A stretch of DNA of 64,000 bases. Source: Emcibacter sp048269205. GTDB lineage: Bacteria > Pseudomonadota > Alphaproteobacteria > Sphingomonadales > Emcibacteraceae. The notes beneath the pieces are model-generated. The model was given only the letters and a program-made list of their open reading frames with translations. It had not been told where the DNA came from and did not search any database. The stretch covers positions 186,001 through 250,000 of the forward strand of contig NZ_JBLXJC010000003.1 in NCBI RefSeq assembly GCF_048269205.1, in the 5' to 3' direction. Position numbers and translations under genes: made by a program. How positions within the stretch are numbered: position 1 is the stretch's first letter; every line of letters begins with the position of its first letter. This document shows positions 18,364 through 27,025 of this stretch, in pieces.

Positions 18364-18566
18364 AGAACTGCCGGAGCCTCCATGGTTTTTGCCAGTTCCA
18401 GCGCCTGTTTCAGGACTTCGGCATCCCCGACCTGGTTGGCCAGCACAATGATCAGCCGGGCATTGAGCTCCTGGCTTTCCTCATCGCCAAGACCCTCATG
18501 GGCCTGGATCAGGGCATGGTAAAAAGAATCGGGATCCTTGATATTAGCCTTCATGTTCAGGGTCAT
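18360..18566 (-). CDS. DUF2783 small protein
   Basis: 68-residue helical, acidic protein (MTLNMKANIKDPDSFYHALI start) matching DUF2783, a family usually found directly downstream of MhpA-type FAD monooxygenases. No function is known. It follows the monooxygenase stop by four bases and starts after AAGGAGTAG, so it is co-translated with it. An in-frame ATG further upstream would lie inside the monooxygenase gene and was not used. A role as small partner of the hydroxylase is inferred from context alone. Confidence 0.8.
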   Translation of the reverse strand: MTLNMKANIKDPDSFYHALIQAHEGLGDEESQELNARLIIVLANQVGDAEVLKQALELAKTMEAPAVL

Positions 18567-18570
18567 GACA

Positions 18571-20229
18571 CTACTCCTTGCCTGTGGCCCGGTTAAGGGC
18601 GGCTTGAATTTTTGCAGGGTCGGCCTGTTTCCAGCGACCGGCAACATACTGATCGGGGCGGATCAGGTAAAATGAACCCGTTCCGGCATCGTAACGTTCG
18701 GCCACAAGACCGGTATCATCGACGATATCCACGCCCCGTGCGCCTTCGGGCCCAACCACCAGGGTTTTCACCGGGAAAGCCGCTGTAACATCCTCGCTGC
18801 ATCCGTCGTCACCGACAAAATACAATCCGAGGAATTCAGTACCGAGCTGGATCTGCAGCCAGTCCCTGCCGTGATTAACCGGCGCGTCCAGCACCGGACA
18901 GCCGGGGGCAATTCCGCCCGTCCAATTGTCCTCGTCTTTGGTATTCAGCGAACTCTCCGGGAAGCTCACCGGTGTCGACAAACGGCCGGAATTTATCAGC
19001 GGGCGGGCGAAATCAAATTTCTCCGCCAGTTGCAGAACCGCATTGCGGAAGCTGCGGCTCGCCTCTGACTTGGGCGTGATAAAATCGGTGGAGCGGGTGG
19101 AATTGAGGATATTCTCGTCGGCTGTAATAACCTGTTCGTAGTTATAGCTTTCCAGGAGCGAGGCCGGAGCCTCACCCTTCAGCACCATATCCAGTTTCCA
19201 GACCAGGTTGTTCACATCAGCCACACCGCTGTTGGCGCCGCGGGCCCCGAAGGGGGAGACCAGATGGGCCGCATCACCGGCAAAGATCACCCGGTTGTGC
19301 AGGAAGCGGGCCATTCGGCGGCACTGGAAGGTATAGATGCTGCGCCATTCCCATTCGAACTCCACATCCTCGCCCAGCATGCCGTGAATGAAGGGTCTGA
19401 CGTTTTCTTCCTTGATGGCTTCGGCCTTGTCCACATCCCAGCCGACCTGGAAATCCAGCCGCCAGACATCATCCGGTTGCTTGTGTAAAAGCGCACTCTG
19501 GCCCGGGAAGGTGGGCTCGAACCAGAACCAGCGTTCGGACGGCCGTTCCATCTGGAATTTGATGTCGGCAATCAGGAAATTGTCCTCAAATACCCGGCCT
19601 TCGAAATCGAGGCCCAGCATGGTGCGCACCGGTGACTTGTTGCCGTCACAGGCGATAAGATATTTGCAGTCGATTTCATAGGTCCCGTCCGGCGTTTCCA
19701 CCGTGGCGGTTACCTTCTCGTCATCCTGTTCCAGCGCCACCAGCTGATTTTTCCAACGAATTTCCACATTGTCGAGACTTTCCAGCTCGTCAATCAGAAA
19801 TTCTTCCAGATAATATTGCTGCAGGTTCACAAAACCCGGATTTTTCTGGTTCTTGACCGGCAGCATGTCGAATTCATAGATTGGATCGGGACGGTCGCCC
19901 CAGAAGACCTTGCCCACATTCCAGATCACGCTTTTGTCCATGACCCGCTCATTCACGCCAAGCCGGTCATAAACATCCAGCACCTGCTTGGCGAAACAGA
20001 TCGCCTTGGAACCGTCAGCCAGAATGTCCATCTGGTTGAGGATGACAACATTATAGCCCCGGCGGGCCAGATCCAGCCCGGCTGTCAGGCCGATGGGGCC
20101 ACCGCCGACCACCAGGACCTCAAGCTCTTCCCGACCGCCCTGATCAAGGACGGCGGGACGCCGGTAGGTATATTGCTTGCGGACAGGTATCCCCGCCTGC
20201 GAAACAGGCTGAATTTTCGCAGTCATCAA
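18571..20229 (-). CDS. FAD-dependent aromatic hydroxylase (MhpA/PheA-like)
   Basis: Group A flavoprotein monooxygenase of 552 residues. It has an N-terminal FAD Rossmann motif VVGGGPIGLTAGLDLARRG (about residues 41-59), the DG-type NAD(P)H region ACDGNKSPVRTMLG and the second FAD motif GDAAHLVSPFGARGANSG. Family members use NAD(P)H and O2 to hydroxylate phenolic or hydroxyphenylpropionate-type substrates. The neighbours, DUF2783 and an MBL-fold protein, are a recurrent trio of unknown pathway, and no ring-cleavage dioxygenase is adjacent. The real substrate cannot be read from the sequence. Confidence 0.85.
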   Translation of the reverse strand: MMTAKIQPVSQAGIPVRKQYTYRRPAVLDQGGREELEVLVVGGGPIGLTAGLDLARRGYNVVILNQMDILADGSKAICFAKQVLDVYDRLGVNERVMDKSVIWNVGKVFWGDRPDPIYEFDMLPVKNQKNPGFVNLQQYYLEEFLIDELESLDNVEIRWKNQLVALEQDDEKVTATVETPDGTYEIDCKYLIACDGNKSPVRTMLGLDFEGRVFEDNFLIADIKFQMERPSERWFWFEPTFPGQSALLHKQPDDVWRLDFQVGWDVDKAEAIKEENVRPFIHGMLGEDVEFEWEWRSIYTFQCRRMARFLHNRVIFAGDAAHLVSPFGARGANSGVADVNNLVWKLDMVLKGEAPASLLESYNYEQVITADENILNSTRSTDFITPKSEASRSFRNAVLQLAEKFDFARPLINSGRLSTPVSFPESSLNTKDEDNWTGGIAPGCPVLDAPVNHGRDWLQIQLGTEFLGLYFVGDDGCSEDVTAAFPVKTLVVGPEGARGVDIVDDTGLVAERYDAGTGSFYLIRPDQYVAGRWKQADPAKIQAALNRATGKE

Positions 20230-20252
20230 AGTCTCCCTTGTTTTTCTTTTAA

Positions 20253-21212
20253 CTAGTCCTGCAGCTGGTCCCAGACCTCCAGGTCACGCTCGGCGGTCCA
20301 GATACGCGGCCAGTCTATGCCGTCGAACTCGTCCCACAGGCGCTGCACATCAAAGGGCAGGCAGTGTTCGAAAATGGGCCAGTGGCCGAATTTCGGCGCC
20401 AGCGCTTCATGGGTGGCCTGGAAAGCCTCCTTCAGGCTGCCGCCGCGTTTGTGCACCTCACCCACCTTGTCGATCATGGTTTTGAGAAATTCACGGGTCT
20501 GTTCCACGGCCGCATCACAGGCCTCGCGTCCTTTCGGAATGGTGCCGCGTCCGCCCATGATGGCTTCGGCGCCGTAAGATTTAATCTTGTCCAGAGTGCC
20601 GCTGGCCCAGTCCATATGGAAGGCATCACCGGTATAAAGGGCGGCTTCCGCCTCGATCAGATCACCAGCAAACAGGATTTTGTGTTTCGGCAACCAGGCG
20701 ACGATGTCACCGGCGGTATGGCCGCGACCACAATATTCCAGCACAAGCTGGCCCCGATCGCCGCCAAGATCGATTTCCAGACGATCATTAAAGATGATAT
20801 CCGGATGTGTCAGGCCGGGAATGCTGTCCGGGTCCTTGAACAGGCGAGGCATACGGCCATATTCGCTGTCCCAGTCTTCCTTACCGCGCTCGTCAATTAG
20901 GAATTTGGTTTTTTCATGGGCGATGATGCTTTCCGCCTCAAAAGCGGCCGCGCCGAGAACCCGCACCGCGTGATAATGGGACAGCACCAGATATTTGATT
21001 GGCTTGTCTGTATGTTCGCGTAATTGCTTGAGCCAGGCCTGGGCTGCAACCGGGGTTGCCCGGGCTTCAAAAGCGACAATGAAATCTTCGCCTTCAATGG
21101 CGCCCACGTTGGGATCGCCCTCGGCGGTCAGGGCATAAACGCCGTCTGCCAGTATTTCCAGTTTTTCGACTTTTTCGCCAAGATCGGCCGAGGATGCAAA
21201 AGCTTTTGCCAT
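20253..21212 (-). CDS. MBL-fold metallo-hydrolase with degenerate metal motif
   Basis: 319-residue metallo-beta-lactamase-fold protein. The signature HxHxDH reads H79-Y-H81-A-V-R84, so the aspartate and histidine of the second metal site are absent. The downstream EYCGRGHTAGD, ILFAGDLIE and a C-terminal His are kept. A single-metal or non-hydrolytic role is therefore likely. It is the first gene of an operon with the FAD hydroxylase and DUF2783 and lies divergent from an Lrp-type regulator. Proteins of this subgroup seem to travel with this hydroxylase; the substrate is unknown. Confidence 0.82.
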   Translation of the reverse strand: MAKAFASSADLGEKVEKLEILADGVYALTAEGDPNVGAIEGEDFIVAFEARATPVAAQAWLKQLREHTDKPIKYLVLSHYHAVRVLGAAAFEAESIIAHEKTKFLIDERGKEDWDSEYGRMPRLFKDPDSIPGLTHPDIIFNDRLEIDLGGDRGQLVLEYCGRGHTAGDIVAWLPKHKILFAGDLIEAEAALYTGDAFHMDWASGTLDKIKSYGAEAIMGGRGTIPKGREACDAAVEQTREFLKTMIDKVGEVHKRGGSLKEAFQATHEALAPKFGHWPIFEHCLPFDVQRLWDEFDGIDWPRIWTAERDLEVWDQLQD

Positions 21213-21284
21213 AAGTATTTTCCCTGATTTGTACAGAATTCATTCCAGTCTGAAGAAAGTATACTGTAGCACAGCTGGCGCTGT

Positions 21285-21306
21285 CTGTCCCCATACCGGG
21301 GGACAG
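21285..21306. promoter_or_regulatory. CTGTCCCC/GGGGACAG hairpin or operator
   Basis: An eight-base perfect inverted repeat around a short GC-containing loop, in the 180 bp between the MBL gene and the divergent Lrp-type gene. It has no T-run on either strand, so an operator is more likely than a terminator. Confidence 0.4.
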
Positions 21307-21356
21307 CCGCACAGGCGATATAGTGTTGAGAATCCCAATGAAATGCGCATATATTA

Positions 21357-21391
21357 TGGACAATTCAACGCCCTTTCCGTTATTATAACGG
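21357..21391 (+). promoter_or_regulatory. Promoter with palindromic operator abutting the Lrp-type gene
   Basis: A -35-like TGGACA (21357-21362) and a -10-like TATTAT (21381-21386) are separated by 18 bp. A perfect 15-bp palindrome CCGTTATTATAACGG (21377-21391) covers the -10 and ends one base before the ATG. Transcription would start at or next to the start codon, and no Shine-Dalgarno sequence is present. This suggests a leaderless, autoregulated mRNA. Confidence 0.55.
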
Positions 21392-21392
21392 C

Positions 21393-21818
21393 ATGGATAA
21401 GACAGATGAGAAACTGCTGGAACTTCTGCGGCTGGACAGCCGGGAACCGACCGCCTCGCTGGCCCGCAAGCTGGGCCTGTCACGTTCCACGGTGCAGGAT
21501 CGCATAAACCGGCTGGTGGAAAAGAAAATCATTTCCGGCTTCACGATCAAGTTTCATGAGGAATACCGCCAGCAACAGATCACCGCTCATGTAATGATCT
21601 GTATAAACCAGCGCCATGCGGCAAACGCCATCATTCAGATGAAGAAAATGGCCCGCATCCGCAGCCTGCATGTGGTCAGCGGCTCCTATGACATGATCGC
21701 CGTCATCAAGGCCCCGACCATGGGTGAGATTGATGAGACCCTGGACGACATCAACGCCATCGACGGCGTGGAAAAAACAACCACCTCCCTGGTGCTGAGC
21801 ACCAAGATTGACCGGTAG
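21393..21818 (+). CDS. Lrp/AsnC-family transcriptional regulator
   Basis: 141 residues: an N-terminal helix-turn-helix (DSREPTASLARKLGLSRSTVQDRINRLVEKKII) and a C-terminal RAM ligand-binding/oligomerisation domain (VVSGSYDMIAVIKAPTMGEI). Divergent from the MBL/hydroxylase/DUF2783 operon and so its likely local regulator. The ATG has no visible ribosome-binding site because a palindromic operator occupies that place. Its ligand is likely a small amino-acid-like molecule, as in the family, but cannot be named. Confidence 0.9.
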   Translation: MDKTDEKLLELLRLDSREPTASLARKLGLSRSTVQDRINRLVEKKIISGFTIKFHEEYRQQQITAHVMICINQRHAANAIIQMKKMARIRSLHVVSGSYDMIAVIKAPTMGEIDETLDDINAIDGVEKTTTSLVLSTKIDR

Positions 21819-21822
21819 GCCG

Positions 21823-22176
21823 CTATTCGATCGGCAAGCCGTGCATTTTCAGGAAGCTGAGTTTGTCCCAATAGCCGCGCTGAAATTTGATCAGCCCGCC
21901 CTCGATCTGGAAGAATCCGCAGCCGCGCAGGCCCAATGGATCACGCCACTCCAGGATCGCCCAGTCGCCGTCTTCGAAAATATTTTCCACGATACAGGTC
22001 ATGTCGACAGCAGCGAACTCTTCCTCGAACATCTGCCCGATGGCGAGCCGGCCCACCACTTCCTCATTGGCCACCTGATGATTGATGGCTTCTTCCTGAT
22101 AAAGACCGACCAGCCGCTCCACATCAGCGGCATTGAAGGCCTCCACCCACTGGATCACCAGTTCCTTAGGGGTCAT
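21823..22176 (-). CDS. NTF2/SnoaL-like small protein
   Basis: 117-residue cone-shaped alpha+beta barrel of the nuclear-transport-factor-2/SnoaL type: MTPKELVIQWVEAFNAADVERLVGLY, then EEEFAAVDMTCIVENIFEDGDWAILEWRDP. Such proteins are small isomerases, cyclases or ligand binders. The chosen ATG follows GGAAAGGAAAG; an upstream in-frame ATG would add 40 cysteine-rich residues with no family match. It ends four bases from the convergent Lrp-type gene. No specific role can be given. Confidence 0.8.
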   Translation of the reverse strand: MTPKELVIQWVEAFNAADVERLVGLYQEEAINHQVANEEVVGRLAIGQMFEEEFAAVDMTCIVENIFEDGDWAILEWRDPLGLRGCGFFQIEGGLIKFQRGYWDKLSFLKMHGLPIE

Positions 22177-22347
22177 GATCTTTCCTTTCCTGCCTGCAAA
22201 CAGGAAAAATAGCACCGGCCTGTGACGCTTTGGTGAAAAGGGGCCGGCGCACCAGCAGAACATGAGACAAATCGTTACGAAAGGAGAATAAAACAATATC
22301 CACCGTCACCGCCGGGTGGGGATGGTCATATATATAGGGCATTCACT

Positions 22348-23094
22348 TTATGCCCAGTCCGGAGACGGAAAAGCCTGGTAGGCGGCGCGCAGAGCCTCTG
22401 ACCATCGGGATGACAGGTCCTTGAAATAGGGGTCATCCTCCTTGATCCTGACCTTGACCCCCACCTTAAGCTCGTCTTTCCGGTAAATCACCAGATCCAG
22501 CGGAAAGCCCACCGTCAGATTGGAACGGATCGTGGAATCCATGGACAACAGCGCAAGCTTTGTCCCTTCCGTCAGAGAGGTTCCCCCATAGTCCAGCGCC
22601 CGGTCAAGGATCGGTTTGCCGTATTTATGTTCCCCGATCTGCAGGAAGGGTGTGTCCTCCGTGGCGTTAATGAAATTCCCGGCGGCATAAACCTGGAACA
22701 GGCGCATGCCGCGCCCCCTGATCTGGCCACCAAGCAGGAAAGACGCGGAAAAGGTTGTGTTTTGCGCCTCCATCGCTTCTGCATCTTCAATGTAAACCTG
22801 GCGTACCGCCTGACCCACAAGCCGGGCCGCCTTGAACATGGTGGGTACATTATACATCGTGTGGATGTCGCCGTCAGGATGTTCTTCAGGCACCAGTCCT
22901 TCCTCGATAAGGGCGACCACGGCCTGGGTCACCGCAAGATTGCCGGCGGACATCATCGTGATGGTCCGCTCGCCGGGGTTTTCCCAAATGAATGTTTTGG
23001 AATAGGTGGAAATATTGTCGACACCCGCATTGGTGCGGGTGTCCGCAAGCATTACAAGGCCTTCTTCAAGATAAAGTCCCACGCAATATGTCAT
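22348..23094 (-). CDS. Anbu peptidase (bacterial proteasome-related, Ntn hydrolase)
   Basis: 248-residue ancestral beta-subunit (Anbu) homologue. The predicted nucleophile Thr2 follows the initiator Met (MTYCVGLYLEEGLVMLADTRTNAG), with the Ntn lysine region at IWENPGERTITMMSAGNLA. Anbu proteins self-assemble into open helical rings and have weak or unknown peptidase activity. It is the last gene of a four-gene cluster with a transglutaminase-like protein, an alpha-E protein and a circularly permuted ATP-grasp enzyme, the standard Anbu neighbourhood. Confidence 0.93.
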   Translation of the reverse strand: MTYCVGLYLEEGLVMLADTRTNAGVDNISTYSKTFIWENPGERTITMMSAGNLAVTQAVVALIEEGLVPEEHPDGDIHTMYNVPTMFKAARLVGQAVRQVYIEDAEAMEAQNTTFSASFLLGGQIRGRGMRLFQVYAAGNFINATEDTPFLQIGEHKYGKPILDRALDYGGTSLTEGTKLALLSMDSTIRSNLTVGFPLDLVIYRKDELKVGVKVRIKEDDPYFKDLSSRWSEALRAAYQAFPSPDWA

Positions 23095-23144
23095 TTCGGT
23101 CTTCTCACGCTATCCGGCAGTCCCATCGGATCGAGGCCGGCAAA

Positions 23145-23975
23145 TTACTGTTGAGCCGCGCCGTCTGCCCGGGCCACCCGGACAGCCACCGAAAGTGCCT
23201 CTTCTCCGCCGCCGCGGCGCATGCCACGCACCGGAGAAGCCTCCCAATAGTCGAGTCCGACGCCGACTCGGACATAATTATCCGTGGCGCAGACCCGGTT
23301 TGCAACGTCAAATCCAACCCATCCCAGATCGGGCACAAGCGCCTCTGCCCAGGCGTGAGCGGCCTCGGTTTCCTCACCCGTATCCGTATGCAGCAGATAC
23401 CCTGAAACATAACGGGCCGGAATACCAATGGACCGCGCCCCGGCAATAAACACATGGGCATGGTCCTGGCAGACCCCGGCCCCGTTGGCCAGCGCCTCCA
23501 CCGCCGTGGTATGGGCATGGGTTTCCCCGGTCTGGTAATCAACAGCATCCCGGATACTGTTCATCAATATATGCAGACATTGAAGATCATCTCCCTCCTC
23601 TGCTGCGGTACGCGCTGCACCGGCAAGCGCCCGAATGGCGCCATCGGGGCGGGACTGCGGCGTTTCCCGGAGATAAAAGAATGGCGGGAAAGGTTCCAGC
23701 GCCCCGGCAACCAGTCCGTTGCTCTCAAGCGTATCCACTATGCCGCGGACCCGGATCACCACCTCCTCGTGCGGCCGGTCAATCACCAGGGTATGCGTGA
23801 GATTTCCGAAACTGTCGGTAAAGGCATGCAGGAAGCCCGCCCCCGGGGCTTCGATCTCCCAGGTGCGAACCACCTGGCCGTCATAGGGTTGCGGAGTGAA
23901 ACGCAGGCTCTGAATGGTATAGCTGACCGGCGTCTCGTAAGTATAGATGGTTTCATGTTCCACAGTGATCCGCAT
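23145..23975 (-). CDS. Transglutaminase-like cysteine peptidase of the Anbu cluster
   Basis: 276 residues with an N-terminal beta domain (MRITVEHETIYTYETPVSYT, LRFTPQPYDGQ) and a transglutaminase-like core. The catalytic Cys is in ANGAGVCQDHAHVFIAGAR and the His in EAAHAWAEALVPDLGWVGFD, with a following Asp. In this cluster it probably hydrolyses or transfers an amide bond on a peptide built by the ATP-grasp and alpha-E partners. It is ten bases downstream of the alpha-E gene. Confidence 0.92.
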   Translation of the reverse strand: MRITVEHETIYTYETPVSYTIQSLRFTPQPYDGQVVRTWEIEAPGAGFLHAFTDSFGNLTHTLVIDRPHEEVVIRVRGIVDTLESNGLVAGALEPFPPFFYLRETPQSRPDGAIRALAGAARTAAEEGDDLQCLHILMNSIRDAVDYQTGETHAHTTAVEALANGAGVCQDHAHVFIAGARSIGIPARYVSGYLLHTDTGEETEAAHAWAEALVPDLGWVGFDVANRVCATDNYVRVGVGLDYWEASPVRGMRRGGGEEALSVAVRVARADGAAQQ

Positions 23976-23985
23976 AACCGCCCTC

Positions 23986-24933
23986 CTAGACGAAATGGTA
24001 ATTGCTGGCTATTTCATCGCCGAGCGTATTATTCCTGGCCAGGAAATCAGTGAGATATTCATGCAGGCCGCTCTGAAAAACATCCTCAATGCTGGCATAT
24101 CCGAGCTGGGTATAGAGTTTTCCCGCCAGCCGGTGACACGCATGACGTTTGCCGTGACTGACGGCAATCATGTCCAGATAACGCACCACCTGGCCCAGAG
24201 TATAAACCAGGGAACGGGGCATTTCCTCTCTGAGAATCAGAAGTTCCGCCACCTGCCAGGGCTTTATGCTGTCCCGGTACAGCCAGTGATAGGAGCCGAG
24301 TGCCGAGACCGACCGCAGGATCGTTGCCCACTGGTAATAATCAACTGACCCGCCAAGGCTTTCTCCCGGCGGCAGCAGCACATGGTATTTCACATCCAGA
24401 ATCCGGGCCGTATTGTCAGCCCGCTCCATATGCATTCCCAGATTGACAAAGGCAAAGGCCTCGTCCCTGAGCATTCCGCCCTGGACGGCACCCTGAAACA
24501 GGTTCGCGCGGATTTTCACCCAGTCCAGGAAATTCAGCAGATTGTCCCGGTTCAGGGTGCTGCGCCAGCGACCGTTAAATTCCAGCCAGGTATGGTTCAG
24601 GAAATCCCAGGTATCGGCCGTAAGGGCCGTACGCACAGCCTTGCCGTTGGTGCGTGCACTTTTCAGGCTGCACAGAATGGAAGAGGGATTTTCCTCGTCC
24701 AGGCCGATATAGGCAATAACGCTGTCCAGATTGGCTTCGCCGTGTTTCTCGATCAATCCCTGTTCCGCGCCGGCGGCGATGACGGTGGAACGCCATTCAT
24801 TGCGGGGACCGCCGCTTTCCCATTCGGGAAGCTGGTTCATGCGATATCCCACCTCGATAATCCGGGCGAGATTTTCCGCCCGTTCCATATACCGCCCCAT
24901 CCAGTAAAGGCAGGCTGCTGTGCGACTAAGCAT
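23986..24933 (-). CDS. Alpha-E domain protein
   Basis: 315-residue all-alpha protein (MLSRTAACLYWMGRYMERAENLARI start, then the LNFLDWVKIRANLFQGAV region). The alpha-E family is of unknown structure-function but is almost always linked to a circularly permuted ATP-grasp enzyme and a transglutaminase, and has been proposed to take part in peptide synthesis or modification. I chose the ATG at 24933, which overlaps the ATP-grasp stop by eight bases, rather than the ATG at 24981 inside the upstream gene. Confidence 0.9.
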   Translation of the reverse strand: MLSRTAACLYWMGRYMERAENLARIIEVGYRMNQLPEWESGGPRNEWRSTVIAAGAEQGLIEKHGEANLDSVIAYIGLDEENPSSILCSLKSARTNGKAVRTALTADTWDFLNHTWLEFNGRWRSTLNRDNLLNFLDWVKIRANLFQGAVQGGMLRDEAFAFVNLGMHMERADNTARILDVKYHVLLPPGESLGGSVDYYQWATILRSVSALGSYHWLYRDSIKPWQVAELLILREEMPRSLVYTLGQVVRYLDMIAVSHGKRHACHRLAGKLYTQLGYASIEDVFQSGLHEYLTDFLARNNTLGDEIASNYHFV

Positions 24934-26383
24934 TGCCAGACCTTCCTTTCTCGATAATCCAGGTGTCTTTTGTACCGCCACCCTGGGAGCTGTTGACCAC
25001 CAGAGAGTCCTTTTTCATGGCCACCCGGGTCAGGCCACCGGGCACAAGCCGCACCTTGTCGGATCCCACCAGCACAAAGGGCCTCAGGTCCACGTGACGC
25101 GGGGCAATCCCTTCTTCCACAAAGGTGGGACAGGTCGACAGAGCAAGTGTGGGCTGAGCGATGAACTCGCCGGGAGCGGCCTTGATGCGTTCCGCATAGG
25201 CAGCAATTTCCTCCGCTGTTGATTTCGGCCCCACCAGCATGCCATAGCCGCCGGAACCATCCACTTCCTTGACCACCAGTTCCGCCAGATGATCCATTAC
25301 ATATTTGTAATCCTCTTCCCGGGCGCACCAGTAGGTCGGCACATTCTTGAGAATTGGCTCCTCACCCAGATAAAAGCGGATCATGTCAGGCACATACATA
25401 TAGATCGCCTTGTCGTCGGCGATCCCGCCGCCCACCGCATTGGCAAGAGTTACGCCCCCGGAACGATATACATTCATCAGGCCGGGCACACCGAGAGTAC
25501 TGTCCGGCCTGAATGTCAGCGGATCAAGAAAGGCGTCGTCAATGCGGCGGTAAATCACGTCCACCTTTTCCGGCCCCCGGGTCGTGCGCATGAAGACTGT
25601 ATTGTCCTGGACAAACAGGTCCTGCCCCTCCACAAGCTCCACACCCATAGTGTCGGCCAGGAAACTATGCTCATAATAGGCGGAATTATATATCCCGGGA
25701 GACAGCACCACAACTTTGGGCTCCCCTTCGCATCTATGGGGGGCCACGGTGACCAGACTGTCTCTCAGGTCATCCGGATAGCGCTCTACCGGGGCAATGG
25801 CATGACGATTAAACAGATCGGGAAACAGGCGCATCATCACTTCCCGGTTCTGCAGCATATAGGACACCCCCGACGGTGTACGGGTATTGTCCTCCAGCAC
25901 ATAGAAATCATCCGGACCGGTGCGCACCAGATCAATGCCGGCGATATGGGTATAGACTCCACCGGGAACCTGCACTCCGCACATTTCCGGCAGGTAAGCC
26001 TTGTTCATCAGCACCAGCCGTTCGGGGACTATGCCGGCGGCTATGATCTCTCGCTTGTGATAGACGTCCTGCAGAAACCTGTTGAGCGCCGTGACCCGCT
26101 GCACCAGGCCGCGGGAAAGAAATTCCCATTCCCGGGCCAGCAGAATACGCGGCAGTATGTCAAAGGGAATCAGTCGTTCCGGGTCACCCCCCTCCCCATA
26201 TACGGCGAAGGTAATGCCGATACGCCGGAACAGGGCCTCGGCTTCCGTCTGGCGCACCCGGAGCATTTCCGTCGGCGCCTCGTTCATCCAGTGGACAAAT
26301 TTTTCCATGCCTTCCCGCGGGCTGCCGTCAGGGAGCCGGAGTTCATCAAAAAATTCATTTAGTTCGAAATCGTCAGAAGTCAT
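24926..26383 (-). CDS. Circularly permuted type 2 ATP-grasp protein
   Basis: 485 residues. This family forms an ATP-dependent carboxylate-amine bond, probably a peptide ligase. Visible elements are FVHWMNEAPTEML, RIGITFAVYGEGGDPERLIPFD, DLVRTGPDDFYVLEDNTRTPSGVSYML and the late VKEVDGSGGYGMLVGP (ATP-grasp loop). I chose the ATG at 26383 after GAGGAAGGG; the ATG at 26458 would add 25 residues unlike the family. It begins the Anbu operon, so the order is ligase, alpha-E, transglutaminase, Anbu. Confidence 0.92.
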   Translation of the reverse strand: MTSDDFELNEFFDELRLPDGSPREGMEKFVHWMNEAPTEMLRVRQTEAEALFRRIGITFAVYGEGGDPERLIPFDILPRILLAREWEFLSRGLVQRVTALNRFLQDVYHKREIIAAGIVPERLVLMNKAYLPEMCGVQVPGGVYTHIAGIDLVRTGPDDFYVLEDNTRTPSGVSYMLQNREVMMRLFPDLFNRHAIAPVERYPDDLRDSLVTVAPHRCEGEPKVVVLSPGIYNSAYYEHSFLADTMGVELVEGQDLFVQDNTVFMRTTRGPEKVDVIYRRIDDAFLDPLTFRPDSTLGVPGLMNVYRSGGVTLANAVGGGIADDKAIYMYVPDMIRFYLGEEPILKNVPTYWCAREEDYKYVMDHLAELVVKEVDGSGGYGMLVGPKSTAEEIAAYAERIKAAPGEFIAQPTLALSTCPTFVEEGIAPRHVDLRPFVLVGSDKVRLVPGGLTRVAMKKDSLVVNSSQGGGTKDTWIIEKGRSGNA

Positions 26384-26571
26384 GGGTCTGTTGCCCTTCC
26401 TCACATAGTGAGTATAAAGCAAACCCTGTGCCGTTTCAAAAAAATCGCAGAATTCCACGGGCTATCGGCCGAGGGCACTGTATCTGCAGCGTGAATGTTG
26501 CTTAATTTTTAGACTGCAGATGGTTTATGCATATAATTTAGACGACACCTGCCAGACAGGGAAAGAACAGG

Positions 26572-27012
26572 CTATTGATTTTCCAGCTTTTCCATTAAAT
26601 GCCGCCGGGCCTCGGCAGCATCGGTCATCAGGGGAATACGCCGCAGGTGGCGCACTTCATCCCCGTTGTAAGGCTTAAAGTCTTCTGGCAGATTTTCCGG
26701 ATCATAAGTGGCCAGCATCCAGTTCAGCAGGTCCGCTGTCTGCTGGTCGGAAAGGGGGGAAAAAGCGACACCGGGCACCCGGGCCAGATATTCCCGGCCA
26801 CCTTCAATGGTCAGAAATTTTGAGACGTAACCGTTCATGGACGGCACTTCTCCGTCAACCCCGGAGGCGTCAGGCTTGTGACAACCCTGACAATTAAGCA
26901 TCCAGTTGACCTTTGGCGGCATATCGCCCGCAACAGACGATACTGCACCAAGCCCGGCCATAAAACAGCCGAGGCTCAAGAGCATAAACATTCTATGCAG
27001 GCTGGTGAACAT
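26572..27012 (-). CDS. Periplasmic c-type cytochrome, monohaem
   Basis: 146 residues with a signal peptide (MFTSLHRMFMLLSLGCFMAG, cleaved near AVSSVAGD) and one haem c site CQGCH. The start was placed after AAGGAGAG, downstream of the longer frame opened at 27039. It is the last gene of the aralkylamine dehydrogenase operon, so it may receive or relay electrons from the enzyme. The sixth haem ligand could be a Met late in the chain. Confidence 0.85.
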   Translation of the reverse strand: MFTSLHRMFMLLSLGCFMAGLGAVSSVAGDMPPKVNWMLNCQGCHKPDASGVDGEVPSMNGYVSKFLTIEGGREYLARVPGVAFSPLSDQQTADLLNWMLATYDPENLPEDFKPYNGDEVRHLRRIPLMTDAAEARRHLMEKLENQ

Positions 27013-27025
27013 CACGTGCTCTCCT

